Below, in pieces: positions 1-8,152 of a stretch of 64,000 nt of DNA; position 1 is the stretch's first letter; each line of letters opens with the position of its first letter. The DNA is taken from assembly GCF_040656415.1 (NCBI RefSeq), contig NZ_JBFAMC010000001.1, positions 1,798,001 to 1,862,000 of the forward strand, given 5' to 3'. A program made the translations under genes and the position numbers. Below the pieces are notes generated by a model. That model made no database searches. It saw only the letters and a program-made list of their open reading frames with translations, and was not told the origin of the DNA. This stretch comes from Rhodococcus_F sp040656415 (lineage in GTDB: Bacteria; Actinomycetota; Actinomycetes; Mycobacteriales; Mycobacteriaceae).

Positions 1-1541
1 TCCTGGCGGGGCGCACCGACAAACTGGTCCGGGAGATCGAGTCGCAGATGGTCGCGGCGGCCGAAGAACTCGACTTCGAACGGGCCGCGCGTCTGCGTGA
101 CGACCTCGGCGCCCTCAGGCGCGCACTCGAGAAGCAGGCTGTCGTGCTCGGGGACGGAACCGACGCGGACCTCGTCGCGTTCGCGACCGATGAACTAGAG
201 GCCGCGGTGCAGGTCTTCCACGTACGAGGCGGCCGGGTACGCGGCCAGCGTGGTTGGGTGGTCGAAAAGGCAGGCGACGTCATCGACTGGGCCGCTGTGG
301 ATTCCGATGCAGGGTCGGACCTGCCGCTGCTCGTCGAGCAGTTCCTCACCCAGTTCTACGGGGAGCAGGCCTCGCTGTCGGGTGACGCCGTCGCGGGTAC
401 CAGCGGAGTGCCCCGGGAGGTCTTGGTACCCGTGCTGCCTCCCGATGCCGAGCAGGTTCAAGCGTGGCTGAGCAGCCTGCGTGGATCGACGGTTCGGTTG
501 CGTGTACCCCGGCGCGGCGACAAGAAGGCGCTCGCCGAAACCGTGCAGCGCAATGCGACGGAGGCCCTTGCCCAGCACAAGTTGCGCCGCGCAGGCGACT
601 TCACCTCGCGATCCGCGGCACTGCAGGGAATTCAAGAGGCCCTCGATCTGGATTCGGCGCCACTGCGCATCGAGTGCGTCGACATCAGCCACGTGCAGGG
701 CACCGACGTGGTGGCCTCGCTCGTCGTCTTCGAGGACGGCCTGCCGCGCAAATCCGACTATCGCCACTACGCGATCAAGGAGGCGGCGGGGGAGGGCCGT
801 TCCGACGACGTGGCCAGCATCGCGGAGATCACTCGCCGTCGGTTCCTTCGGCACAAACGCGACGTCGGGGTACCACCGCCGGCAGAGGGCGCGGACACAG
901 ACGAGGCGGCGGGGGGTAACGGCGGCGACTCGGCGCCGGAGGCGGCGATCGACCCACAGACCGGAAGGCCCAGGCGTTTCGCATACCCGCCGAACCTGTT
1001 CGTCGTAGACGGCGGAGCCCCGCAGGTGACCGCCGCGTCGGCTGTGCTCGACGAACTGGGGATCACCGACGTCGCGGTGATCGGATTGGCGAAGCGACTG
1101 GAAGAGGTATGGGTTCCAGGGGAGGAGGATCCGGTGATCCTCCCGCGCACCAGCGAATCCTTGTACCTGTTGCAGCGGGTGCGTGACGAAGCCCACCGCT
1201 TCGCGATCACGTTCCACCGCAGCAAGCGTTCCCGGCGCATGACTGCGTCTGCACTCGACTCGGTGCGAGGTCTCGGTGACACCCGCCGCAAGGCGCTGGT
1301 GACACATTTCGGATCCGTCGCACGCCTCGAAAAGGCCAGCGTCGAGGAGATCACGGCGGTGCCGGGCATCGGTACCGCGACCGCGAAGGCGGTCCTGGCC
1401 GCTCTCGGGGCTGGGAAAGTGTCTGCGCCGGCGGCGGGAGTGGGGGATGATGAACCCGATCGGAACGAATCGGGCACAGGCGGAGAGGGCCGCGTAGATA
1501 TCGAGCACGAAGGGGCAGGGCAGCGAGACAGCACGACGTAG
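1..1541 (+). CDS. uvrC: Excinuclease ABC subunit C, 5'-truncated by window edge
   Basis: UvrC makes the dual incisions around lesions recognised by UvrAB in nucleotide excision repair. The reading frame is already open at base 3, so the N-terminal GIY-YIG nuclease lies outside the window. What remains is the UVR helical motif (AAEELDFERAARLRDDL near the first in-frame ATG at 48), the RNase H-like C-terminal nuclease region (ECVDISHVQGTDVVAS, then NLFVVDGGAPQV) and a C-terminal double helix-hairpin-helix (SVRGLGDTRRKAL and VPGIGTATAKAV). An Ala/Gly/Asp-rich insert at about 895-960 separates the two nuclease motifs and is probably a surface loop. rapZ-yvcK-whiA follow in the usual actinobacterial order. 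The ATG at 48 is internal and should not be taken as the start. Confidence 0.97.
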   Translation, partial: LAGRTDKLVREIESQMVAAAEELDFERAARLRDDLGALRRALEKQAVVLGDGTDADLVAFATDELEAAVQVFHVRGGRVRGQRGWVVEKAGDVIDWAAVDSDAGSDLPLLVEQFLTQFYGEQASLSGDAVAGTSGVPREVLVPVLPPDAEQVQAWLSSLRGSTVRLRVPRRGDKKALAETVQRNATEALAQHKLRRAGDFTSRSAALQGIQEALDLDSAPLRIECVDISHVQGTDVVASLVVFEDGLPRKSDYRHYAIKEAAGEGRSDDVASIAEITRRRFLRHKRDVGVPPPAEGADTDEAAGGNGGDSAPEAAIDPQTGRPRRFAYPPNLFVVDGGAPQVTAASAVLDELGITDVAVIGLAKRLEEVWVPGEEDPVILPRTSESLYLLQRVRDEAHRFAITFHRSKRSRRMTASALDSVRGLGDTRRKALVTHFGSVARLEKASVEEITAVPGIGTATAKAVLAALGAGKVSAPAAGVGDDEPDRNESGTGGEGRVDIEHEGAGQRDSTT

Positions 1542-1573
1542 GGGAACAGCGCTTCACAACGGACGGGTGTCGA

Positions 1574-2488
1574 GTGAACGAGCAGTACACGCGAAACAAC
1601 AACACACACACGGTTCGGCCAATGGACTTTCTTCTCGTCACCGGACTGTCGGGAGCAGGTCTGCAGACTGCGGCCAGCGTTCTCGAGGATCTGGGGTGGT
1701 ATGTCGCGGACAATCTGCCCCCGGAACTGATCTCCAGGATGGTGGATCTGAGTCTGGAATCCGAGTCCCGGCTGGAACGCCTCGCGGTTGTCATCGACGT
1801 GCGCAGCAGGTTGTTCACGGGTGACCTGGGTTCCGTCCTCGTCGAGCTCGAGAGCAAGCCGGTGCATACGAGGGTGCTCTACCTCGATGCCTCTGACGAG
1901 GTTCTGGTTCGTCGATTCGAACAGGTCCGCCGCAGCCATCCTCTGTCCGGCGGAGGGGCGGAAGGTACTCTCTCCGAAGGAATTGCCGCCGAGCGCGATC
2001 AACTCGCCAAGGTCAAGGCGGCCGCAGACCTGGTGATCGACACATCCTCTCTCGCCGTGCACCAACTGCGCCGAAAGATCGAGGATGCGTTCGGCGATGC
2101 CGGGAACAGGACGATGCAAGTTACAGTCCAGTCGTTCGGGTTCAAGTACGGTCTCCCGATGGACGCCGATCTAGTATGCGACGTTCGGTTCCTGCCCAAT
2201 CCGTACTGGATACCCGAGTTGCGCCCGAGCACCGGTCAGAGTGCGGACGTGCGGGATTACGTATTGGCTCAGGACGGTGCCGAGGATTACCTCACCACCT
2301 ACCACCATCTGCTGGATCTGACGATCGCTGGATATCGTCGGGAAGGGAAGCGCTATATGACCATCGCGGTGGGTTGTACCGGCGGCAAACATCGAAGTGT
2401 CGCGATGTCGGAGGCACTGGCGGCTCGGCTCGAGAAGGACCCCGGGGTCAGCGCGCGAGTGGTCCATCGCGACCTGGGGCGCGAATGA
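1574..2488 (+). CDS. rapZ: RapZ-family nucleotide-binding protein
   Basis: This is a RapZ/YvcJ-family P-loop protein. In E. coli RapZ binds small RNAs and GlcN6P; in actinobacteria the role is not settled. The family is recognised from GWYVADNLPPELI after the P-loop, PYWIPELRP, and the C-terminal GCTGGKHRSVAMSEALA, which belongs to the conserved RNA/sugar-binding half. The length (304 residues) is usual. The P-loop at residues 24-31 reads G-L-S-G-A-G-L-Q: the Walker A Lys is Leu and the following Ser is Gln, so classical ATP hydrolysis is doubtful. I use the GTG start at 1574; an ATG at 1622, just before the conserved domain, is an alternative. The stop overlaps the yvcK start by four bases (ATGA), suggesting translational coupling. 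Confidence 0.93.
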   Translation: MNEQYTRNNNTHTVRPMDFLLVTGLSGAGLQTAASVLEDLGWYVADNLPPELISRMVDLSLESESRLERLAVVIDVRSRLFTGDLGSVLVELESKPVHTRVLYLDASDEVLVRRFEQVRRSHPLSGGGAEGTLSEGIAAERDQLAKVKAAADLVIDTSSLAVHQLRRKIEDAFGDAGNRTMQVTVQSFGFKYGLPMDADLVCDVRFLPNPYWIPELRPSTGQSADVRDYVLAQDGAEDYLTTYHHLLDLTIAGYRREGKRYMTIAVGCTGGKHRSVAMSEALAARLEKDPGVSARVVHRDLGRE

Positions 2489-3534
2489 CTTCAGGTGGCC
2501 TGCCGCCGGCCATCGTTGCTTTCGGCGGGGGGCACGGACTGTTCGCCACCCTCAGCGCGGCGCGCCGACTCAGTCGTGACGTGACGGCTGTGGTCACCGT
2601 CGCGGACGACGGGGGATCGTCGGGACGCCTGCGCGCCGAACTCGGTGTGATTCCGCCAGGTGATCTGCGGATGGCGCTGGCCGCACTCGCTGCGGACGAC
2701 CCCGACGTCCGGGACTGGACGGAGACCATCCAACACCGCTTCGGCGGAATCGGAGCCCTGGCAGGGCATTCGGTCGGAAATCTCATCTTTGCGGGCCTCA
2801 CCGAAGTTCTCGGTGATCCGGTCGCTGCGCTCGACGAACTCGGAAGGTTGTTGCGGATCAACGGGCGCGTCCTCCCGATGTCGCCGATTGCGCTGGAGAT
2901 CGAAGCCGACGTTCAGGGTCTCGAGGCGGACCCGCGGGTGAGCCGGTGCATTCGGGGACAGGTCGCAGTGGCGACCACTCCGGGCAAGGTGCGTCGGGTG
3001 CGACTGCTGCCGGCGAATCCTCCGGCATGCCCGGATGCGGTTCAGGCGATCGGCGCCGCGGACATGGTCTTGCTCGGCCCCGGATCGTGGTTCTCCAGTG
3101 TCATTCCTCACGTGCTGGTGCCCGACCTCCGCGACGCCCTGATCGCCACCGCCGCACGAAAGGTGCTGGTGCTCAACCTTGCTCCAGAGCCGGGCGAGAC
3201 CGCAGGATTCTCCGCCGAGCGCCATCTCCACATACTGTCCCAGCACGCTCCTGAACTGGCCGTCGATTTCGTTGTGGTTGATTCGGGATTGGTGCCGCAA
3301 GGTCGTCAACGTGAGCATCTCGCCCGCGCTGCGAGCCAACTCCGAGCCCGCGTTGTCTATGCCGACGTGTCGGAGCACGGTACCCATACACACAATGCGG
3401 GCAAGCTCGCGTCCGTTCTCGAACACCTCCCCGGTGACCCCGATCTGGGTGCAGTGAGGAGCACGCCGTCCGAGACAGCAGTGGATGCGGTGTCCGAGAC
3501 ACCAGAGGAAAGGAAGAGCGCTTCGTGGCAATGA
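2485..3534 (+). CDS. yvcK: YvcK/CofD-like UDP-GlcNAc-binding protein
   Basis: This is the YvcK (CuvA) subgroup of the CofD-like fold. It binds UDP-sugars and links carbon status to peptidoglycan synthesis; the mycobacterial homologue is needed for growth on some carbon sources. The N-terminal nucleotide-sugar loop is visible (AIVAFGGGHGLFATLSAAR), followed by VTVADDGGSSGRLRAELG and the phosphate-site motif LGPGSWFSSVIPHVLVP. The start is the ATG overlapping the rapZ stop as ATGA. An upstream extension of the open frame overlaps rapZ and has no family similarity, so it is excluded. The length of 349 residues is typical. The C-terminus overlaps the whiA start. Confidence 0.95.
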   Translation: MTSGGLPPAIVAFGGGHGLFATLSAARRLSRDVTAVVTVADDGGSSGRLRAELGVIPPGDLRMALAALAADDPDVRDWTETIQHRFGGIGALAGHSVGNLIFAGLTEVLGDPVAALDELGRLLRINGRVLPMSPIALEIEADVQGLEADPRVSRCIRGQVAVATTPGKVRRVRLLPANPPACPDAVQAIGAADMVLLGPGSWFSSVIPHVLVPDLRDALIATAARKVLVLNLAPEPGETAGFSAERHLHILSQHAPELAVDFVVVDSGLVPQGRQREHLARAASQLRARVVYADVSEHGTHTHNAGKLASVLEHLPGDPDLGAVRSTPSETAVDAVSETPEERKSASWQ

Positions 3535-4508
3535 CAGCAGAGGTCAAAGATGAACTCAGTCGTCTCGTCGTCACTCATGTGAGTTGCCGGAAGGCCGAGG
3601 TCTCGTCGCTGCTGCGGTTCGCAGGGGGATTGCACATAGTCGGCGGCAGGGTGGTGGTCGAGGCGGAAGTGGATCTCGGTTCGACAGCGCGGAGGTTGCG
3701 CCGGGAGATCTTCGACTTGTTCACCTACAACGCCGATGTCCATGTCCTGAGCGCGGGTGGGCTGCGGAAGTCTTCGCGGTACATCGTGCGCGTCGCGAAG
3801 GAGGGGGAGGCACTCGCCCGGCAGACGGGGCTGTTGGACTCGCGCGGACGTCCGGTACGTGGACTCCCCGCGCAGGTTGTGGGGGGAAGTGTGGCCGATG
3901 CGGAGTCGGCGTGGCGCGGTGCGTTCCTGGCGCACGGCTCCCTGACCGAGCCCGGACGCTCGTCGGCTCTCGAGGTCAGCTGTCCTGGACCGGAGGCAGC
4001 GCTTGCGCTGGTCGGCGCAGCCCGCAGGCTCGGCATCTCGGCGAAGGCACGTGAGGTCCGCGGTATGGACCGGGTAGTGATCCGCGATGGAGAGGCCATC
4101 GGCGCTCTTCTGACCCGGATGGGGGCCCAGGACACTCGCTTGGTGTGGGAGGAACGCCGCATGCGCCGGGAAGTCCGGGCGACGGCCAACCGTCTCGCCA
4201 ACTTCGACGACGCCAACCTGCGCCGCTCCGCCCGGGCGGCCGTGGCGGCCGCAGCCCGCGTGGAGCGCGCGCTCGAGATCCTTGGCGACGAGGTGCCGGA
4301 CCATCTTGCGGCCGCGGGCCATCTGCGGGTGAAGCACCGACAGGCATCGCTGGAGGAACTGGGGCAACTGGCCGACCCACCGATGACGAAGGATGCTGTG
4401 GCAGGCCGAATTCGACGTCTACTGTCGATGGCCGATCGCAGGGCCAAGGAGGCCGGTATCCCAGACACCGAGTCGGCTGTCACCGCGGATCTTCTCGACG
4501 ACGAGTAG
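3525..4508 (+). CDS. whiA: Sporulation/cell-division regulator WhiA
   Basis: WhiA is a DNA-binding protein of Gram-positive bacteria that combines a LAGLIDADG-homing-endonuclease-like N-terminal domain with a C-terminal helix-turn-helix. Here the LAGLIDADG-like part spans about residues 1-220 (TAEVKDELSRLVV; EVSSLLRFAGGLHIVGG). The HTH lies near residues 265-310 (HRQASLEELGQLADPPMTKDAVAGRIRRLL). A GTG start at 3525 has a purine-rich AGGAAAGGAAG upstream; an ATG two codons later (3531) is an alternative. The gene overlaps the end of yvcK by ten bases. In Streptomyces WhiA works with WhiB at sporulation; in non-sporulating rhodococci a role in division timing is inferred. Confidence 0.96.
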   Translation: MAMTAEVKDELSRLVVTHVSCRKAEVSSLLRFAGGLHIVGGRVVVEAEVDLGSTARRLRREIFDLFTYNADVHVLSAGGLRKSSRYIVRVAKEGEALARQTGLLDSRGRPVRGLPAQVVGGSVADAESAWRGAFLAHGSLTEPGRSSALEVSCPGPEAALALVGAARRLGISAKAREVRGMDRVVIRDGEAIGALLTRMGAQDTRLVWEERRMRREVRATANRLANFDDANLRRSARAAVAAAARVERALEILGDEVPDHLAAAGHLRVKHRQASLEELGQLADPPMTKDAVAGRIRRLLSMADRRAKEAGIPDTESAVTADLLDDE

Positions 4509-4525
4509 CAACCCGCCGGGCACGG

Positions 4526-4541
4526 ACCCTGGGCGCAGGGT
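4526..4541 (+). terminator. Short hairpin after whiA
   Basis: A perfect 6-bp stem, ACCCTG/CAGGGT, with a GGCG loop begins 17 bases after the whiA stop. No U-tract follows, so termination is plausible but weak. The rest of the gap up to gap (about 140 bases) should hold the gap promoter, but no clear -35/-10 pair stands out. Confidence 0.35.
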
Positions 4542-4681
4542 GGATTACGCGCGTCCTGATCCGGCGCACTAGTGTGGTGGAGACATCCAATGATGAATCC
4601 CACACCCGACCATCGCGTGAGGGTCGGTACATAGTGCGGGACAGAGATGCACAACCAGAATCATGCGCAAAGGAGCAGATT

Positions 4682-5701
<1,020 letters not shown>

Positions 5702-5718
5702 GCGAAGGTCCGGTAACT

Positions 5719-6942
5719 GTGCCAGTTCAGACTCTCGAGGATCTGCGCAAAATCGGGGTGGAGGGACGTGGTGTGCTTGTTCGATGCGACCTCAACGTTC
5801 CGCTCGACGGTAACGAGATCACCGATCCCGGGCGCATCATTGCATCCGTTCCGACACTGAAGGCGTTGGCTGAGGCGGGTGCCAAAGTCATCGTGACGGC
5901 CCACCTGGGTCGACCCAAGGGCGTGCCCGACCCGAAATTCTCCCTCGCTCCAGTTGCGGCGAAACTTGCCGAGATGCTCGGCCGCAACGTACAACTCGCT
6001 GGTGACGTCGTCGGGCAGGATGCCTTGGCGCGTTCGGAGGGATTGACCGACGGCGACGTACTCCTGTTGGAGAACATTCGCTTCGACCCCCGCGAGACCA
6101 GCAAGGACGAGGCTGAACGCACCAAGCTCGCTGAGGCGCTGGTCGAACTCGTCGGCGACGACGGTGCGTTCGTCTCCGACGGTTTCGGTGTCGTCCACCG
6201 CGAGCAGGCGTCCGTCTACGACGTGGCGAAGCTTCTTCCGCACTATGCGGGGACGCTGGTCGCCGCTGAGGTCGAGGTGCTCGGCAAACTGGGCGGGGCT
6301 GACGGCGCGGGGCCCGAACGGCCCTACGCCGTGGTCCTCGGCGGTTCCAAGGTGTCGGACAAGCTCGCCGTGATCGAGGCACTCGCCCCCAAGGTTGACA
6401 CGCTGGTCATCGGTGGCGGCATGTTCTACACGTTCCTGGCAGCGCAGGGCCTCTCGGTGGGTGACTCGCTGTGCGAGGAGCCGATGATCGACACGTGTAA
6501 GGAATTGCTCGAGCGGTACGGCGACGTCATCCACATCCCGCAGGACGTGGTGATAGCGGATTCGTTCGCGGCCGATGCCGAGTCGAAGACCGTGTCGGTG
6601 CTCGAGATTCCGGACGGCTGGATGGGTCTGGACATCGGCCCGAAGTCGGTGAGCCGCTTCGCCGCCATCTTGGCCGGCGCCAAGACAGTGTTCTGGAATG
6701 GCCCGATGGGTGTGTTCGAGTTCGAGAAGTTCTCGGCAGGCACCAAGGGCGTCGCCGAGGCGATCATCGAAGCGACCGGCAAGGGCGCATTCAGCGTCGT
6801 CGGCGGTGGCGACTCGGCGGCGGCGGTACGACTGCTCGGTCTGCCCGAGGACGGGTTCTCACACATCTCCACCGGCGGCGGTGCATCTCTCGAATACCTC
6901 GAGGGTAAGCAACTTCCCGGCATATCGGTTCTGGAGGGCTGA
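5719..6942 (+). CDS. pgk: Phosphoglycerate kinase
   Basis: Pgk transfers the acyl phosphate of 1,3-bisphosphoglycerate to ADP, giving ATP and 3-phosphoglycerate. Substrate-side motifs RCDLNVPLDGNEITD and VTAHLGRPKG, the central SDGFGVVHREQASV and the nucleotide-side GGSKVSDKL, GGGMFYTF, WNGPMGVFE and GGGDSAAAV are all intact. The length is 407 residues. GTG at 5719 is the first start before the conserved N-terminus and lies 18 bases from the gap stop; a purine run (GAGCGAAGG) sits upstream. It is co-transcribed with gap and, four bases downstream, tpiA. Confidence 0.98.
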   Translation: MPVQTLEDLRKIGVEGRGVLVRCDLNVPLDGNEITDPGRIIASVPTLKALAEAGAKVIVTAHLGRPKGVPDPKFSLAPVAAKLAEMLGRNVQLAGDVVGQDALARSEGLTDGDVLLLENIRFDPRETSKDEAERTKLAEALVELVGDDGAFVSDGFGVVHREQASVYDVAKLLPHYAGTLVAAEVEVLGKLGGADGAGPERPYAVVLGGSKVSDKLAVIEALAPKVDTLVIGGGMFYTFLAAQGLSVGDSLCEEPMIDTCKELLERYGDVIHIPQDVVIADSFAADAESKTVSVLEIPDGWMGLDIGPKSVSRFAAILAGAKTVFWNGPMGVFEFEKFSAGTKGVAEAIIEATGKGAFSVVGGGDSAAAVRLLGLPEDGFSHISTGGGASLEYLEGKQLPGISVLEG

Positions 6943-6945
6943 ATA

Positions 6946-7761
6946 TTGACATCTCCCGCCGCTTCGGCGCATCGAAAGGCGCGAAAGCCCCTGATCGCCG
7001 GCAACTGGAAGATGAACCTGAACCATCTAGAGGCCATCGCGCTGGTTCAGAAGATTGCCTTCTCCCTCCCGGCGAAGTACTTCGATCGGGTCGACGTGAC
7101 GGTCCTTCCGCCGTTCACCGATATTCGCAGCGTGCAAACCCTTGTCGAGGGAGACAAACTTCTGCTCACCTACGGTGCGCAGGATGTCTCGGCCCAGGAC
7201 TCGGGTGCGTTCACCGGCGAGATCAGCGGTTCCATGCTGGCCAAGCTGGGATGCGCCTTCGTCGTCGTCGGACATTCCGAGCGTCGGACCCTTCACGGTG
7301 AGGACAACGCCACCGTGCTGGCGAAGACCAAGGCCGCGTTGAAGAACGGTTTGACCCCGATCGTGTGCATCGGCGAGGGTCTCGACATCCGCGAGGCCCG
7401 CGAGCACGTGTCCTACAACGTCGAGCAGTTGCGGGGCTCGCTCGCCGGGCTGTCAGCCGAGGAGGTCTCCAAGGTCGTCATCGCCTACGAACCGGTGTGG
7501 GCTATCGGAACCGGTCGCGTCGCCAGTGCTGCGGATGCGCAGGAAGTGTGCGCTGCGGTTCGGGCGGAGCTGGGCGAATTGGCGTCCCCGGCGGTGGCCT
7601 CCACCGTTCGCGTGCTCTACGGCGGAAGTGTCAACGCCAAGAATGTCGGCGAGATCGTCGGACAGGCTGATGTGGACGGCGCCCTGGTGGGCGGTGCATC
7701 GCTGAAGGCGGACGAGTTCGCCACGCTGTCTGCCATCGCGGCGGGCGGACCGCTGCCCTGA
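6946..7761 (+). CDS. tpiA: Triosephosphate isomerase
   Basis: This enzyme interconverts dihydroxyacetone phosphate and glyceraldehyde 3-phosphate. Catalytic residues are in place: Asn/Lys in AGNWKMN, His in VGHSERR, Glu in AYEPVWAIGTG, and the phosphate loop YGGSVNAKN. A TTG start is proposed at 6946 because GGAGGG precedes it at about 7 bases and the first ATG lies inside the catalytic NWKMN motif. The N-terminus carries about 17 residues (TSPAASAHRKARK) before the barrel, slightly longer than many homologues. It follows pgk with only three bases between stop and start. Confidence 0.97.
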   Translation: MTSPAASAHRKARKPLIAGNWKMNLNHLEAIALVQKIAFSLPAKYFDRVDVTVLPPFTDIRSVQTLVEGDKLLLTYGAQDVSAQDSGAFTGEISGSMLAKLGCAFVVVGHSERRTLHGEDNATVLAKTKAALKNGLTPIVCIGEGLDIREAREHVSYNVEQLRGSLAGLSAEEVSKVVIAYEPVWAIGTGRVASAADAQEVCAAVRAELGELASPAVASTVRVLYGGSVNAKNVGEIVGQADVDGALVGGASLKADEFATLSAIAAGGPLP

Positions 7762-7831
7762 GGCGCTGGCTGCGCCTGTAGGGTGTACAAGGTTGAAGTT
7801 GTTTCTACTGGACGGGTGGACGTAGACAGAC

Positions 7832-8065
7832 ATGGCACTGTTCCTGGATATCCTGCTGGTGGTCACCAGCTTGCTGCTGGTCCTGCTGGTGTTGCTGCAC
7901 CGCGCCAAGGGCGGCGGTCTTTCCAGCCTGTTCGGCGGCGGCGTTCAGTCGAGTCTGTCCGGTTCCACGGTGGTGGAGAAGAACCTTGACCGACTCACCG
8001 TCTTCACAGCTCTGATCTGGGTGATCGCGATCATCGGTATCGGCTTGGAGATCAAGTTCGGCTGA
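7832..8065 (+). CDS. secG: Preprotein translocase subunit SecG
   Basis: SecG is the small accessory subunit of the SecYEG channel in the plasma membrane. The 77-residue protein has the expected layout: transmembrane helix 1 (ILLVVTSLLLVLLVLL), a short loop with HRAKGGGLSSLFGGG, and helix 2 (LTVFTALIWVIAIIGIGL). It follows tpiA by 70 bases, its normal place in mycobacteria and relatives. The last 41 bases are tandemly repeated just past the stop codon (see the repeat entry). Confidence 0.95.
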   Translation: MALFLDILLVVTSLLLVLLVLLHRAKGGGLSSLFGGGVQSSLSGSTVVEKNLDRLTVFTALIWVIAIIGIGLEIKFG

Positions 8066-8105
8066 TCGCGAACATCGGTATCGGCCCGGAACTCGAGTTC
8101 GGCTG
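8024..8105 (+). repeat. Two-copy 41-bp tandem repeat across the secG stop
   Basis: Bases 8024-8064 (the end of secG, coding VIAIIGIGLEIKFG up to the first two bases of the stop) are repeated at 8065-8105 with about six mismatches. The second copy begins at the last base of the secG TGA. It looks like a local duplication of the gene's 3' end that is now untranslated. Confidence 0.85.
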
Positions 8106-8152
8106 CTCGCCCTCATCATGCGGGCAGGCCGTTTCGGGCCGATACTGGATTC

